A stretch of DNA of 64,000 nt from assembly GCF_003457605.1 (NCBI RefSeq), contig NZ_QRAN01000006.1, positions 1-64,000 on the forward strand. The letters are read 5' to 3'. The translations under genes were made by a program, and so were the position numbers. The first letter of the stretch is position 1, and every line of letters begins with the position of its first letter. The DNA is from Seongchinamella sediminis (GTDB lineage Bacteria; Pseudomonadota; Gammaproteobacteria; Pseudomonadales; Halieaceae). Shown here one piece after another: positions 25,936 to 37,578 of this stretch. A model generated the notes under the pieces. That model had not been told where the DNA came from and did not search any database. It saw nothing but the letters and a program-made list of their open reading frames with translations.

Positions 25936-27468
25936 ATGGCGCGTATCGAAGCGATAACGGTCCCCAAGTGGGGCCTGACCATGACCGAGGGCACCGTCAA
26001 CGCGTGGTTGGTGGAGGAGGGCGATACCATCGCCGTTGGCGATTCGCTGATGGACATGGAAACCAGCAAGATCGTCAATGTGGTGGAGTCGATCGTGGCC
26101 GGCACCCTGCGCCGCAAGGTGGCCCAGCCGGGGGATGTCCTGCCGGTAGCGGCCTTGATGGGGGTGGTGGCGGAAGCCGACGTGACTGACGCGGAGATCG
26201 ATGACTTCATCGCCGGCTTCTCGCCGGATGACAGAGGGGCGGCAACTGACGCCCCAGAGCCAGCCGCGCAGGCCACGCCTTCGGCCCCGCCGCTAGCGTC
26301 CGCGGCGGAGGCTGCAGTGAGCCCGCCCCCGGCAGTGACCGCGGCGAATGCCCCCGCGGTCCCGGACGCACTGCGCAGCGGTGACGACGACAGCGATGTT
26401 CACGCTACCCTGCATGCCCGCAAGCGGGCGGCGGAACTGGGGATCAACCTTAACAATGTGGCTGCCAGCGGCCGCAACAACCGGATCAGCGTGGGCGACA
26501 TCGAGCGGGCCATCGTCGATGCCGGCGGCAGCCTGCCCGCGCGCGCACCGGCGGCGCGGATACCCGAAGGGAGCGCCGTGCCCGATGACGACAGTGGCGT
26601 GGCCGCCACGCCCGTGGCGCGTCGCCTGGCCAGGTCGCTGGGGGTGAACCTCCACAGCTGCCGGCCCACCGGCCGCCGCGGCAAGGTTTGCAAGTACGAC
26701 GTGGAGGCAGCGCATGCCTTACAGCATGGCGCTGCCCCGCCTGCGGCACCGACGCCGGAACTCGCTGCCGATACGGCACCGGCGGTAGAAACGCTGCCGA
26801 TGAGCGGCATGCGCCGCACCATTGCCAGTCGCCTGCAGGCTTCCAAGCAGAGCATTCCCCACTACCGGGTGAGCATGGATATCCGGCTGGACGCGCTACT
26901 TGCCCTGCGCCAGCAGATCAACGCGGGCGACCCCGGCGTCAAGGTGTCGGTCAACGACGGCGTGGTGAAGGCGGTGGCCATGGCCCTGGTGAACATGCCC
27001 GAGGTCAACGTGCAGTTCGACGAGGCCAGCCAGAGTATTCGTCGCTACCGCAACGCGGATATCTCGGTGGCGGTGGCGATCGACGACGGCCTGATCACAC
27101 CCATTGTCAAGGCCGCCGACACCAAGACCCTGACCCACATCTCCCGTGAACTGCGCGACCTGGCGACCCGCGCCCGCGCGGGAACGCTGCAGGCGGAGGA
27201 GTTCCAGGGCGGCAGCTTCAGTATTTCCAACCTCGGTATGTTTGGCGTGCGCCAGTTCGATGCCATTATCAACCCGCCCCAGGCCGCCATCCTGGCGGTG
27301 GCCAGCGGTGAGTCGCGTCCGGTGGTTGATAACGGGGAGCTTGGCGTGGCGACGGTGATGACCGCATCGCTGTCCAGCGATCACCGGGTGATCGACGGTG
27401 CCACCGCGGCGCGGTTCCTGCAGGTGGTGAAACGCTTTATTGAAACACCGGCGCTGATGCTGGCCTGA
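25936..27468 (+). CDS. acoC: Dihydrolipoamide acyltransferase (E2) with two tandem subunit-binding domains
   Basis: The 510-residue E2 has a lipoyl domain at about 1-78 with the lipoylated Lys45 in Glu-Thr-Ser-Lys. An Ala/Pro linker follows, then two peripheral subunit-binding domains instead of one (about 153-195 and 220-262). A second linker leads to the catalytic domain with His483-x-x-x-Asp487. The first binding domain starts His-Ala-Thr-Leu-His-Ala-Arg and the second Ala-Thr-Pro-Val-Ala-Arg-Arg-Leu, close to consensus. AGGAGG is 8 nt upstream. It is the core of the complex with the E1 genes before it and E3 after it; lipoate would come from LipA (56062). The gene symbol assumes the acetoin assignment. 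Confidence 0.85.
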   Translation: MARIEAITVPKWGLTMTEGTVNAWLVEEGDTIAVGDSLMDMETSKIVNVVESIVAGTLRRKVAQPGDVLPVAALMGVVAEADVTDAEIDDFIAGFSPDDRGAATDAPEPAAQATPSAPPLASAAEAAVSPPPAVTAANAPAVPDALRSGDDDSDVHATLHARKRAAELGINLNNVAASGRNNRISVGDIERAIVDAGGSLPARAPAARIPEGSAVPDDDSGVAATPVARRLARSLGVNLHSCRPTGRRGKVCKYDVEAAHALQHGAAPPAAPTPELAADTAPAVETLPMSGMRRTIASRLQASKQSIPHYRVSMDIRLDALLALRQQINAGDPGVKVSVNDGVVKAVAMALVNMPEVNVQFDEASQSIRRYRNADISVAVAIDDGLITPIVKAADTKTLTHISRELRDLATRARAGTLQAEEFQGGSFSISNLGMFGVRQFDAIINPPQAAILAVASGESRPVVDNGELGVATVMTASLSSDHRVIDGATAARFLQVVKRFIETPALMLA

Positions 27469-27476
27469 GAGTAAAT

Positions 27477-28874
27477 ATGTCGACTTCCTTTGATGTCATG
27501 GTGATCGGCGGCGGACCGGGTGGCTACGTCGCGGCGATCCGCGCCGCGCAATTAGGCCTGCGCACCGCCCTGGTGGAGGAGCGGCACCTGGGAGGCATCT
27601 GTCTCAACTGGGGCTGTATTCCGACCAAGGCGCTGTTGCAGGGCGCCGAGGTGGCCCACACCCTGGCCCATGCCGGCGACTTCGGCTTCAGCACCGGTGC
27701 GGTGAATTTCGATATAAAGCGGCTGGTCCGGCACAGCCGCGAGGTGGCAGAGCGTCTCTCCGGCGGTATTGGCTACCTGATGGACAAGAACAACATCACG
27801 CTGGTAGACGGCCGTGCGCGGCTGGTGGGCAAGGGGAGTCTGTCCGTCGAGGCGGACGGCCGCTCTTTGGCCTACCGGGCCGATCACATCATTCTCGCCA
27901 CCGGCGCGCGTCCGCGGGCGCTGCCCGGTGTCGCCCCCGACGGAGACCGGGTCTGGAGTTACTTTGAGGCGATGGTGCCGGAGTCGCTGCCCGAGTCCCT
28001 GCTGGTGATTGGCTCTGGTGCCATCGGCATGGAATTCTCCAGCCTGTATCACGACCTGGGTGTGGACGTCACCCTGGTAGAGGCCCTGGGGCAGTTGATG
28101 CCGCAGGAAGACGCCGAGGTGTCGGGCTTTGCGCGGCAACTGTACGAACGCCGTGGCATCAAGGTGAGGACCGCTACCCGGGTAAGCGCCGTGCGGCCGG
28201 ACAGTGATTGTGTGACCTGCACGCTGCAGGCGGCGGACGGTAGCGAGCAGACCGTGACCGTTGAGCGCGTCATCCTGGCGGCGGGAGTGCAGGGCAATAT
28301 CGAGGATATCGGGCTGGAGGAACTGGGTGTCCAGACCGAGGGCAGTTTCATCAGCACCGATGCCTGGTGCCGCACCAATGTCGCCGGCATTTACGCGATC
28401 GGCGATGTCGCCGGGCCGCCCTGCCTGGCCCACAAGGCCAGTCACGAGGGGGTGATCTGTGTCGAGAAGCTGGCCGGTGTGGCGGGCGTATATCCGCTGG
28501 ATGGGGAGCGGGTGCCCGGCTGTACCTATTGCCGCCCCCAGGTGGCCAGCGTGGGTTTGACCGAGGCCGCAGCCCGCGCAACGGGCAGGCCGGTCGCGGT
28601 CGGCCGGTGCAACCTGCAGGCTAACGGCAAGGCCCTGGCAACGGGTGACGCCAGCGGCTTCGTTAAGACCGTATTCGATGCCGCGAGCGGCGAACTGCTG
28701 GGCGCCCACATGATTGGCCCGGACGTCACCGAGCAGATCCAGGGCTTCGGGCTGGCGCAGTCCCTGGAGGCGACGGATGCCGATCTGGCGGCGACCCTGT
28801 TCGCCCACCCCACCCTGTCGGAGGCCATGCACGAGGCGGTGCTCGACGCCATGGGTCGGGCGCTGCACCAGTAA
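27477..28874 (+). CDS. lpdA: Dihydrolipoyl dehydrogenase (E3)
   Basis: The 465-residue flavoprotein reoxidises the dihydrolipoyl arm of E2 with NAD. It has an N-terminal FAD fold (Gly-Gly-Gly-Pro-Gly-Gly near 11-16), the redox-active disulfide Cys42-Leu-Asn-Trp-Gly-Cys47, a central NAD fold (Gly-Ser-Gly-Ala-Ile-Gly), and the C-terminal His-Pro-Thr-Leu-Ser-Glu catalytic dyad region. It starts 8 bp after the E2 stop. A dedicated E3 at the end of the operon is common in aco clusters. Confidence 0.9.
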   Translation: MSTSFDVMVIGGGPGGYVAAIRAAQLGLRTALVEERHLGGICLNWGCIPTKALLQGAEVAHTLAHAGDFGFSTGAVNFDIKRLVRHSREVAERLSGGIGYLMDKNNITLVDGRARLVGKGSLSVEADGRSLAYRADHIILATGARPRALPGVAPDGDRVWSYFEAMVPESLPESLLVIGSGAIGMEFSSLYHDLGVDVTLVEALGQLMPQEDAEVSGFARQLYERRGIKVRTATRVSAVRPDSDCVTCTLQAADGSEQTVTVERVILAAGVQGNIEDIGLEELGVQTEGSFISTDAWCRTNVAGIYAIGDVAGPPCLAHKASHEGVICVEKLAGVAGVYPLDGERVPGCTYCRPQVASVGLTEAAARATGRPVAVGRCNLQANGKALATGDASGFVKTVFDAASGELLGAHMIGPDVTEQIQGFGLAQSLEATDADLAATLFAHPTLSEAMHEAVLDAMGRALHQ

Positions 28875-28992
28875 ACGGGGCGACAGCTTGCGGGGCGGGG
28901 ATCGTTCCATCCGGGCTGTTATACACCCCGCGGGCAGTGGGTTATATTCATTTGCATACTAACTGACAATATTTACAAGCAGGGAAGTGATT

Positions 28993-30897
28993 ATGCGTAC
29001 TGGCAGTATCTCTCTATTTCTGATGGCAGCGGCGACCATGTTAGTGGCCTGCGATGCCTCTGAGGGCCCCTCCGCCGGGGGCGATGCCGCCGCCGTACCA
29101 GCGTCTCCTGCGGCCACCGCCGTCAGCGAGACCGCTGCCGCGTCGCCGGCGGTGACGGTGCATCCGGACCGGGAGGCCTTTTTCGGCAATTTCCATATTC
29201 ACACACGCTATTCATTCGATGGCTACGCCAACGGCTCGGTGACCGGGCCCGACGATGCCTATCGCTGGGCGCGGGGCGAGGCCATCCCCGGCGGCGGTGA
29301 TGGTTCCATGCTCAAAATTTTACGCCCCCTGGACTGGTATGCGGTATCGGATCACGGCGAATTTCTCGGCGTGTTCCCGAGCATGGAGGATCCGGACAGC
29401 CCGCTGAGCAAGCTGGCCATTGCCGCGCGCCTGACTTCGGACGACCAGAAGGTTGCCTTCGACGCCTATTCCGAGACACTGGCGAATATGAGCGCGGGTG
29501 ATGTCGACCCCGCTCTGCTCGACCGGGAGGTAGTCTCCACCATCTGGCAGGACGTGGTCGCCACTGCCGACAAGCACAACGACCCTGGCAGCTTCACCAC
29601 CTTTCCCGCCTACGAGTGGACCTCCAATCCGGAGAAGCAGAACCTGCATCGAGTGGTGGTGTTCCGCGGCTCGGCGGGCGTTCCCGAGGTGCCTTTTTCG
29701 TCCATCGATTCCGATCGGCCGGAGGATCTGTGGCAGTGGATGGACGGGCTGCGCGCCAGCGGTGTTGACCTGCTGGCGATTCCCCATAACGGTAACGCCA
29801 GCAACGGCCTGATGTTCCCGGAGGAAACGAGTTACGGCGGCAGCGCGGTGGATGCGGATTACGCGGCCCGACGCATGCGCAACGAGCCGGTGTACGAGGT
29901 GTCCCAGATCAAGGGTAGCTCCGAGACTCACCCCCTGCTGTCACCCAACGACGAATTCGCCGGCTTTGAAATCTGGGATTACACCCTGTCGACGGATGCG
30001 GTGCCACCGGAGAAGAGGCAGGGCGGCTACGCCCGGGGAGCCTACCTGGCGGGCCTGGAACTGGCCGGTACCGGCCGGGGCAACCCCTTCAAGTTCGGTC
30101 TTATCGGCGACTCGGATAGCCACAACTCCGCCGCCATGATTGAAGAGAACAACTATCGCGGCAAGTTCGGCATGGAGAACAACCCCCGGCACCGGCTCCT
30201 GGGCCTGCCCGGTTTTCCCGAGCGCAACAACCGGGCGGTGCGCGAGTTCAGTTCCGGCGGGGTCGCCGGCATCTGGGCCGAGTCCAATACCCGCGATTCA
30301 TTGTTCGAGGCCATTATGCGCAAGGAGACCTTCGCCACCAGCGGCCCGCGGATGAAAGTCCGCTTCTTTGGGGGCTATGCATTCGACGCCGCTTCCCTGA
30401 CCGCAGGGGACTGGGTGACGCGGGCCTACCGGCAGGGCGTGTCCATGGGCGGCGACCTGGGGCCGGACGAGGGGGGCGCTGCGCCCACCTTCCTGATCAT
30501 GGCCGCCATGGAGGCGGACGGTGCCCACCTCGACCGCATCCAGGTGGTCAAAGGCTGGGTGGAAGATGGTGAACACCAGGAAAAAATCTTTGACGTCGCC
30601 TGGGCCGGCGATCGCAAGATCGACGCGGCGGGCGCGCTGCCGCCGATTGGCAGCACGGTGAATATCGCCGGGGCCAGCTACGACAACAGCATCGGCAAAC
30701 CGCAATTGCAGGCGGTGTGGACCGACCCCGAATTCGATGCATCCCGGCACGCGGTCTACTACGTGCGGGTGCTGCAGATTCCCACCCCGCGCTGGTCGAC
30801 CTACGATGCCAGCACGCTGGGGATAGCGCCGCGGGACGACCTGCCGGTGACCATCCAGGAGCGAGCCTGGAGTTCACCGATCTGGTACACGCCCTGA
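28993..30897 (+). CDS. DUF3604 (PHP-like) lipoprotein, copy 2
   Basis: The 634-residue protein has a lipoprotein signal (Leu-Val-Ala-Cys near residues 16-19) instead of the Sec peptide of copy 1. An Ala/Pro-rich linker leads to the DUF3604 domain with Phe-His-Ile-His-Thr near 70, Ser-Asp-His-Gly-Glu near 118, Pro-His-Asn-Gly-Asn, and Asp-Ser-Asp-Ser-His. AGGGAAG is 5 nt before the ATG at 28993; a GTG at 28987 lacks that spacing. The two copies share their whole architecture and C-terminal eight residues, so they are paralogues. The substrate is unknown. Confidence 0.88.
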   Translation: MRTGSISLFLMAAATMLVACDASEGPSAGGDAAAVPASPAATAVSETAAASPAVTVHPDREAFFGNFHIHTRYSFDGYANGSVTGPDDAYRWARGEAIPGGGDGSMLKILRPLDWYAVSDHGEFLGVFPSMEDPDSPLSKLAIAARLTSDDQKVAFDAYSETLANMSAGDVDPALLDREVVSTIWQDVVATADKHNDPGSFTTFPAYEWTSNPEKQNLHRVVVFRGSAGVPEVPFSSIDSDRPEDLWQWMDGLRASGVDLLAIPHNGNASNGLMFPEETSYGGSAVDADYAARRMRNEPVYEVSQIKGSSETHPLLSPNDEFAGFEIWDYTLSTDAVPPEKRQGGYARGAYLAGLELAGTGRGNPFKFGLIGDSDSHNSAAMIEENNYRGKFGMENNPRHRLLGLPGFPERNNRAVREFSSGGVAGIWAESNTRDSLFEAIMRKETFATSGPRMKVRFFGGYAFDAASLTAGDWVTRAYRQGVSMGGDLGPDEGGAAPTFLIMAAMEADGAHLDRIQVVKGWVEDGEHQEKIFDVAWAGDRKIDAAGALPPIGSTVNIAGASYDNSIGKPQLQAVWTDPEFDASRHAVYYVRVLQIPTPRWSTYDASTLGIAPRDDLPVTIQERAWSSPIWYTP

Positions 30898-30924
30898 TCC
30901 TCCGTTGGAATCAGGCCGGGTGAC

Positions 30925-32227
30925 TCAATCGATCTTCAGCTCGCTGCGAATTGCCCGCGACGCGGCCAGGAAATGGAAACTGCTCCACAGCGCGGCTACC
31001 GGCACGACAGACAGCAGGGCATAGCGCAGGCCCTCGGCTTGCCCCAGGCCGGGTTGCAATACATCGCTGATGATGCCCACCGACAGTGGACCCAGGCCAA
31101 GGCCAATGAGATTGAGAATCAGGAAGTAGATGGCCGAGGCCAGGGCCCGCATGCGGTTGCTGACCAGGCCGTGGGTCACGGAAATAACCGGGCCCAGGTA
31201 CATGGCGGTGGCGCCCGCTGGCAGGGCGTAGCAGAGCAGGGCCAGGGTGCTGTTGCCGGAGCTAAACGTGACCACCATCAGCGGCGCCGCCAGCAGGATG
31301 GCAATGCCCGGCACCCAGGCGTACCAGCGCACATCCCGCTTGCCGTAGCGATCCGCCAGGTAACCGCCGAGGAAGGTGCCGAGGCCGCCGCAGAAGCCGG
31401 CGATCAGGGCAAGCCAGGTACCGATGGCGCCGGTGCCCATATCGTGACTGCGGGCCAGGAACGAGGGCATCCAGTTGAGTGCCGCGTATCCGGCAAACGC
31501 CGCCAGGGCACTGGCCATGGCGAGGTGCCGGAATGTTCGCTTGTGCATCAGTTCCCGTACCACCACGCCCACCGGTGGCGGCGGCTCGCTGTGGGCATCG
31601 GAAGCGACACGCTCGGTGCGTCCGCGACGCGGTTCCTCCACCGTGAAGCGCAGGATGATGGCCAGCAGCAGGCCGGGAATCGCCACCGCCATGAACGCCA
31701 CCCGCCAGCCGAAAAACTCATTCAGCCAGCCGCCCATCAGGAAACCGACCAACACCCCGAGATTGAGTCCCAGCGAGTAGGTGCCGAGCGCCGTGGCCCC
31801 GTTCCTGTGGCGCGAAGATATCGGAGATCATGGAGTGCGCCGGCGGACTGCCACCGGACTCGCCGACGCCGACGCCGATGCGCGCCAGCAGCAACTGCCA
31901 GTAGTTCTGTGCCAGGCCGCACATGCCCGTCATCAGGCTCCAGATGCCGATGGCCAGGGCGATGATATTGCGGCGTACGCCAACGTCCGCCCAGCGGGCG
32001 ATGGCGAGGCCGAAGGTGACATAGAACACAGCAAAGGCGAACTCGGTCAACAGCCCGAGCTGTGAGTCGGACAGTCCCAGCTCCGCCTTGACCGGTTCCT
32101 GGAGAATGGCCAGGATCTGGCGATCGATGAAATTGAATACATAGGTGACAGAAAGCGCCCCCAGGACATAGTACCGATAGCCCCTGCGGTCATAGCGGCT
32201 GCTCAATGTGTGCTCCGTTGCGCTCAT
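30925..32227 (-). pseudogene. MFS transporter, interrupted by a single-base frameshift
   Basis: Two overlapping minus-strand frames together make one MFS permease of about 430 residues. The upstream part ends correctly at Ser-Asp-Ile-Phe-Ala-Pro-Gln-Glu-Arg; the second frame continues Ala-Thr-Ala-Leu-Gly-Thr-Tyr-Ser-Leu-Gly-Leu-Asn, exactly the expected next helix. The break is a run of four C on the plus strand at 31797-31800; three would restore the frame. The gene resembles the spinster/aromatic-acid-type MFS carriers (Asn-Phe-Ile-Asp-Arg-Gln in helix 1). The start at 32227 has GGGAG upstream. It is last in the beta-oxidation operon. It may be a real inactivation or a homopolymer error. 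Confidence 0.82.
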
Positions 32228-32264
32228 CAGAATCTGCTCCCTAATATCCGTTCCGCCCGTTACT

Positions 32265-33449
32265 TCAGGCGACCTCAAACAGGCCCGCCGCGCCCATGCC
32301 GCCACCGACGCACATGGTGATTACCACGTACCTGGCCCCGCGGCGCTTGCCTTCGATCAGGGCGTGGCCGACCAGGCGTGCGCCGGTCATGCCGTAGGGA
32401 TGGCCGATGGAGATACCGCCGCCATTGACATTGTAGATCTCCGGGTCGATACCCAGTTGGTCGCGGCAGTACAGCGCCTGGCAGGCGAAGGCCTCATTCA
32501 GCTCCCAGAGTCCGATGTCGTTCACGGTCAAACCGTGTTGCTTGAGCAGTTTGGGAACGGCGTACACAGGGCCGATGCCCATCTCCTCGGGTTCGTTGCC
32601 CGCCACCATCATGCCGCGGTAGATACCCAGCGGCTGCAGGCCGCGCTGCTCCGCCAGCTGCGCGTCCATCACCACACAGGCAGAGGCGCCGTCGGAAAGC
32701 TGGCTGGCATTACCCGCCGTGATGCAGCCGCCCTCGATGACCGGCTTGAGACCCTGCAGGCTCTCCAGTGTAGTGGTGGGACGATTGCCCTCGTCTTTGG
32801 CGAGGGTCACTTCCCGGTAGCTGACTTCACCGGTCTCTCTGTCGGTTACTGCCTGGGTGGCGGTGATGGGAACGATCTCGTCATCCAGCCGGCCGGCTTC
32901 CTGGGCGGCGGCGGTGCGCAGCTGCGACTGCAGGGCATACTCGTCCTGGGCCTCACGGCTGATACCGTATTTGCTGGCTACGTTTTCGGCGGTGAGCAGC
33001 ATGGGCATATAGGCGTGCTCTGCGTGGGCAATCACATTCTCGTCCTGGGTTTTCGAGCAGCTGTCGAAATAGGGCCCCTGTACCGCGGAGATGTTGTCCT
33101 GGCCGCCCGCGACCACGACCTGCATGCCATCGACGATAATCTGCTTGGCCGCGGTGGCGATAGCCATCAGGCCGGAGGAGCACTGGCGGTCGATGGTCTG
33201 GGCCGAGGCGGAGTAGGGCAGGCCGGCGGCAAGCGCCGCCATGCGCGCCACGTTCATGCCGGCGGTACCCGCGTTGAGCACGGAGCCGATGATCACATCA
33301 TCGATTTCCGCGCCCTCGACACCGGCGCGGTCGACCGCGTGCCAGATCGCGTGGCCCTGCAATGTGGGGGATTTGATATTGTTCAGTGCGCCCTTGAAGG
33401 CGCGGCCGATCGGCGTGCGGGCAGTGGAGACAATAACGGCGTCTTTCAT
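32265..33449 (-). CDS. Acetyl-CoA acyltransferase (thiolase)
   Basis: The 394-residue thiolase cleaves 3-ketoacyl-CoA with CoA. The nucleophile Cys lies in Asp-Arg-Gln-Cys-Ser-Ser-Gly near residue 88, the second active-site His in Gly-His-Pro-Tyr-Gly near 350, and the third motif Cys-Val-Gly-Gly-Gly-Met-Gly near 380. An AGGA site is about 8 nt before the ATG at 33449. It lies 60 bp after the hydratase/dehydrogenase and 37 bp before the MFS gene, all on the minus strand, so it is part of one operon. Confidence 0.92.
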   Translation of the reverse strand: MKDAVIVSTARTPIGRAFKGALNNIKSPTLQGHAIWHAVDRAGVEGAEIDDVIIGSVLNAGTAGMNVARMAALAAGLPYSASAQTIDRQCSSGLMAIATAAKQIIVDGMQVVVAGGQDNISAVQGPYFDSCSKTQDENVIAHAEHAYMPMLLTAENVASKYGISREAQDEYALQSQLRTAAAQEAGRLDDEIVPITATQAVTDRETGEVSYREVTLAKDEGNRPTTTLESLQGLKPVIEGGCITAGNASQLSDGASACVVMDAQLAEQRGLQPLGIYRGMMVAGNEPEEMGIGPVYAVPKLLKQHGLTVNDIGLWELNEAFACQALYCRDQLGIDPEIYNVNGGGISIGHPYGMTGARLVGHALIEGKRRGARYVVITMCVGGGMGAAGLFEVA

Positions 33450-33509
33450 GTTCTTTATCCTGGTTGGAGGTGTTTCAGCTGCCGAGGCGGTCGGCAGCCG
33501 GTTCATTAA

Positions 33510-35624
<2,115 letters not shown>

Positions 35625-35691
35625 TGGTGTGGGTTCCTCGCTGTAAATCTGTTGTCGGGATGGCGGAAATTGCGGGCAGTGCCAGGCTCGC

Positions 35692-37497
35692 TCAGAACCA
35701 GTCGCTCTGCATATCGAAGGCCGCCGTATTGCCATCTCGCAGCAGGGCGATCTGCGGCCCGATTTCCGGTAGTTCCCACTCCAGGTAGTAGCGGGCGGTC
35801 TGCAGTTTGCCTTGGTAGAAATTGGCCTCATCCGGGTGCAGGCCGGAATCGGCCAGGCGACCGGCGGCGACAATGGCCTGTTTGAGCCAGATCCAGGCGG
35901 CGACAATGCGGCCGAAGACATCCAGGTACAGGGTGGCATTGGCCAGGCCGCGGTCCGGGTCCTGCGCCAGGCGCGGCAGCAGCGCCAGGGTCAGCTCATC
36001 CAGCTGTTGCAGGGCGTCGCCGAGACTCGCTGCCATTGCCTGCAGCGCCTGCTTCCCGCTGGCCTGCGCCAGGGTCTCGTTGACCGCCCGGACAAACAGT
36101 TGATAGGCCGCCATCTCGCCCATGACCACCTTGCGGCCCAGCAGGTCGATGCCGTGGATTGCCTCGGTGCCCTCGTGGATCGGGTTCAGGCGCTGGTCGC
36201 GGTAGTACTGTTCCACCGGGTACTCGCGGATATAACCCGACCCACCCAGTACCTGTATGGCCAGTTCGTTGGCCTTGAGGCCGTACCTGGAGGGCCAGGA
36301 TTTGACGATGGGGGTCAGTAGATCCAGCAGCAGGCCCGCTTCCTCGCGCTGCTGGCTGCTGGCGGCGGTGTGGCTGTCCTCAAACAGCGAACTGGCGTAG
36401 AGGCACAGTGCCAGGGAGCCCTCGGCATAGGCCTTTTGCGCCAGCAGCATGCGCCTCACGTCCGCGTGCTGGATAATGGGAATCTGTCTGGACTCCGGGT
36501 CCTTGTTGGAGGGCAGGCGGCCCTGGGGACGCTCGCGGGCATAGTCCAGGGAGGCGTTGTAACCCTGGTAGGCGAGGACTGCCGCCCCACTGCCCACGCC
36601 AATGCGGGCCTCGTTCATCATCTGGAACATGTAAGCCAGGCCCTTGTGGGGTTCACCCACCAGGTAGCCCACGGCACCGTCTTTTTCACCGAAGGAAAGC
36701 ACGGTGGAGGTGGTATTGCGATAGCCCATCTTGTGCAGCAGCCCGGCGAGGACAACGTCGTTGCGCTCGCCCAGGGAGCCATCGTCGTTGACCAGGACCT
36801 TGGGCACAATAAACAGGGAAATGCCTTTGACCCCGGCCGGCGCGCCCTTGATTTTGGCCAGCACCATGTGAACGATATTTTCGGTAATCGACTGGTCACC
36901 GCCCGAGATAAACATTTTCTGTCCGCGGATACGGTAGCTGCCATTGTCGGCGGGTTCGGCGGTGGTGGTGATGTCCGCCAGCGCCGAGCCCTGGCCGGGC
37001 TCGGTCAGGGCCATGGTGCCGGCAAAGCGTCCCTCCCGCATCGGGGGCAGGAATCGCGCCTTCTGTTCTTCGCTGCTGAAACTGTGGATCAGGTTGGCCG
37101 CGCCCAGGCTGAGGAAGGGATAGCCGGTGGTCGAGATATTGGCCGCGCTGAAATACGCCATGGCAGTGCGCAGCACGATTTCCGGCAATTGCATGCCGCC
37201 CTCGGCATAGTCGTAGTGTGCCGCGAGGAAGCCGGCCTCCGCAAAGGCGTCCCAGGCAGCCTTGGTTTCGGGGATCAGGTGCACCTTGTCGCCGTCGAAG
37301 ACCGGCTCGTTGGCGTCGCCCTTGCTGTTGTGATCGGCGAAGTACTTCTCGGCGATGGTGCGGGCTGTGGCCAGGGTGGCATCGAACACCTCCTGCGAAT
37401 GATCCTGGTAGCGGGGGCGTTCCAGCAGGGCCTCGGTATCCAGCAGCTCATACAGGAGAAATTGCAGGTCGCGTTCATTGAGCAGGGGGGTTGACAT
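35692..37497 (-). CDS. Acyl-CoA dehydrogenase (600-residue, C-terminally extended type)
   Basis: This 601-residue flavoprotein introduces the trans-2 double bond in an acyl-CoA. It belongs to the extended branch of the family (like DmdC) with an extra C-terminal helical domain. The FAD-binding Met-Ala-Leu-Thr-Glu-Pro-Gly-Gln-Gly-Ser segment lies near 159-168, and the Glu-Gly-Thr-Glu-Ala-Ile-His-Gly region near 439 sits where the catalytic base normally lies. GAGG precedes the ATG. It heads the operon ACAD - hydratase/dehydrogenase - thiolase - MFS. Upstream are the twin AGGG-N4-CCCT palindromes shared with the divergent sensor kinase. Confidence 0.9.
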   Translation of the reverse strand: MSTPLLNERDLQFLLYELLDTEALLERPRYQDHSQEVFDATLATARTIAEKYFADHNSKGDANEPVFDGDKVHLIPETKAAWDAFAEAGFLAAHYDYAEGGMQLPEIVLRTAMAYFSAANISTTGYPFLSLGAANLIHSFSSEEQKARFLPPMREGRFAGTMALTEPGQGSALADITTTAEPADNGSYRIRGQKMFISGGDQSITENIVHMVLAKIKGAPAGVKGISLFIVPKVLVNDDGSLGERNDVVLAGLLHKMGYRNTTSTVLSFGEKDGAVGYLVGEPHKGLAYMFQMMNEARIGVGSGAAVLAYQGYNASLDYARERPQGRLPSNKDPESRQIPIIQHADVRRMLLAQKAYAEGSLALCLYASSLFEDSHTAASSQQREEAGLLLDLLTPIVKSWPSRYGLKANELAIQVLGGSGYIREYPVEQYYRDQRLNPIHEGTEAIHGIDLLGRKVVMGEMAAYQLFVRAVNETLAQASGKQALQAMAASLGDALQQLDELTLALLPRLAQDPDRGLANATLYLDVFGRIVAAWIWLKQAIVAAGRLADSGLHPDEANFYQGKLQTARYYLEWELPEIGPQIALLRDGNTAAFDMQSDWF

Positions 37498-37510
37498 GAT
37501 GAGCGCCTCG

Positions 37511-37534
37511 TATATTAGGGAAAACCCTAATATA
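37511..37534. promoter_or_regulatory. Palindromic operator candidate A (AGGG-N4-CCCT core)
   Basis: Perfect 10-bp arms TATATTAGGG (37511-37520) and CCCTAATATA (37525-37534) flank AAAA, 14 bp upstream of the acyl-CoA dehydrogenase start. Its position would overlap or lie next to the promoter or leader of the beta-oxidation operon. Confidence 0.65.
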
Positions 37535-37578
37535 CTCGATTTTTCATGCTTTCGGGAAGAGGAAACCCAGGATAAATA

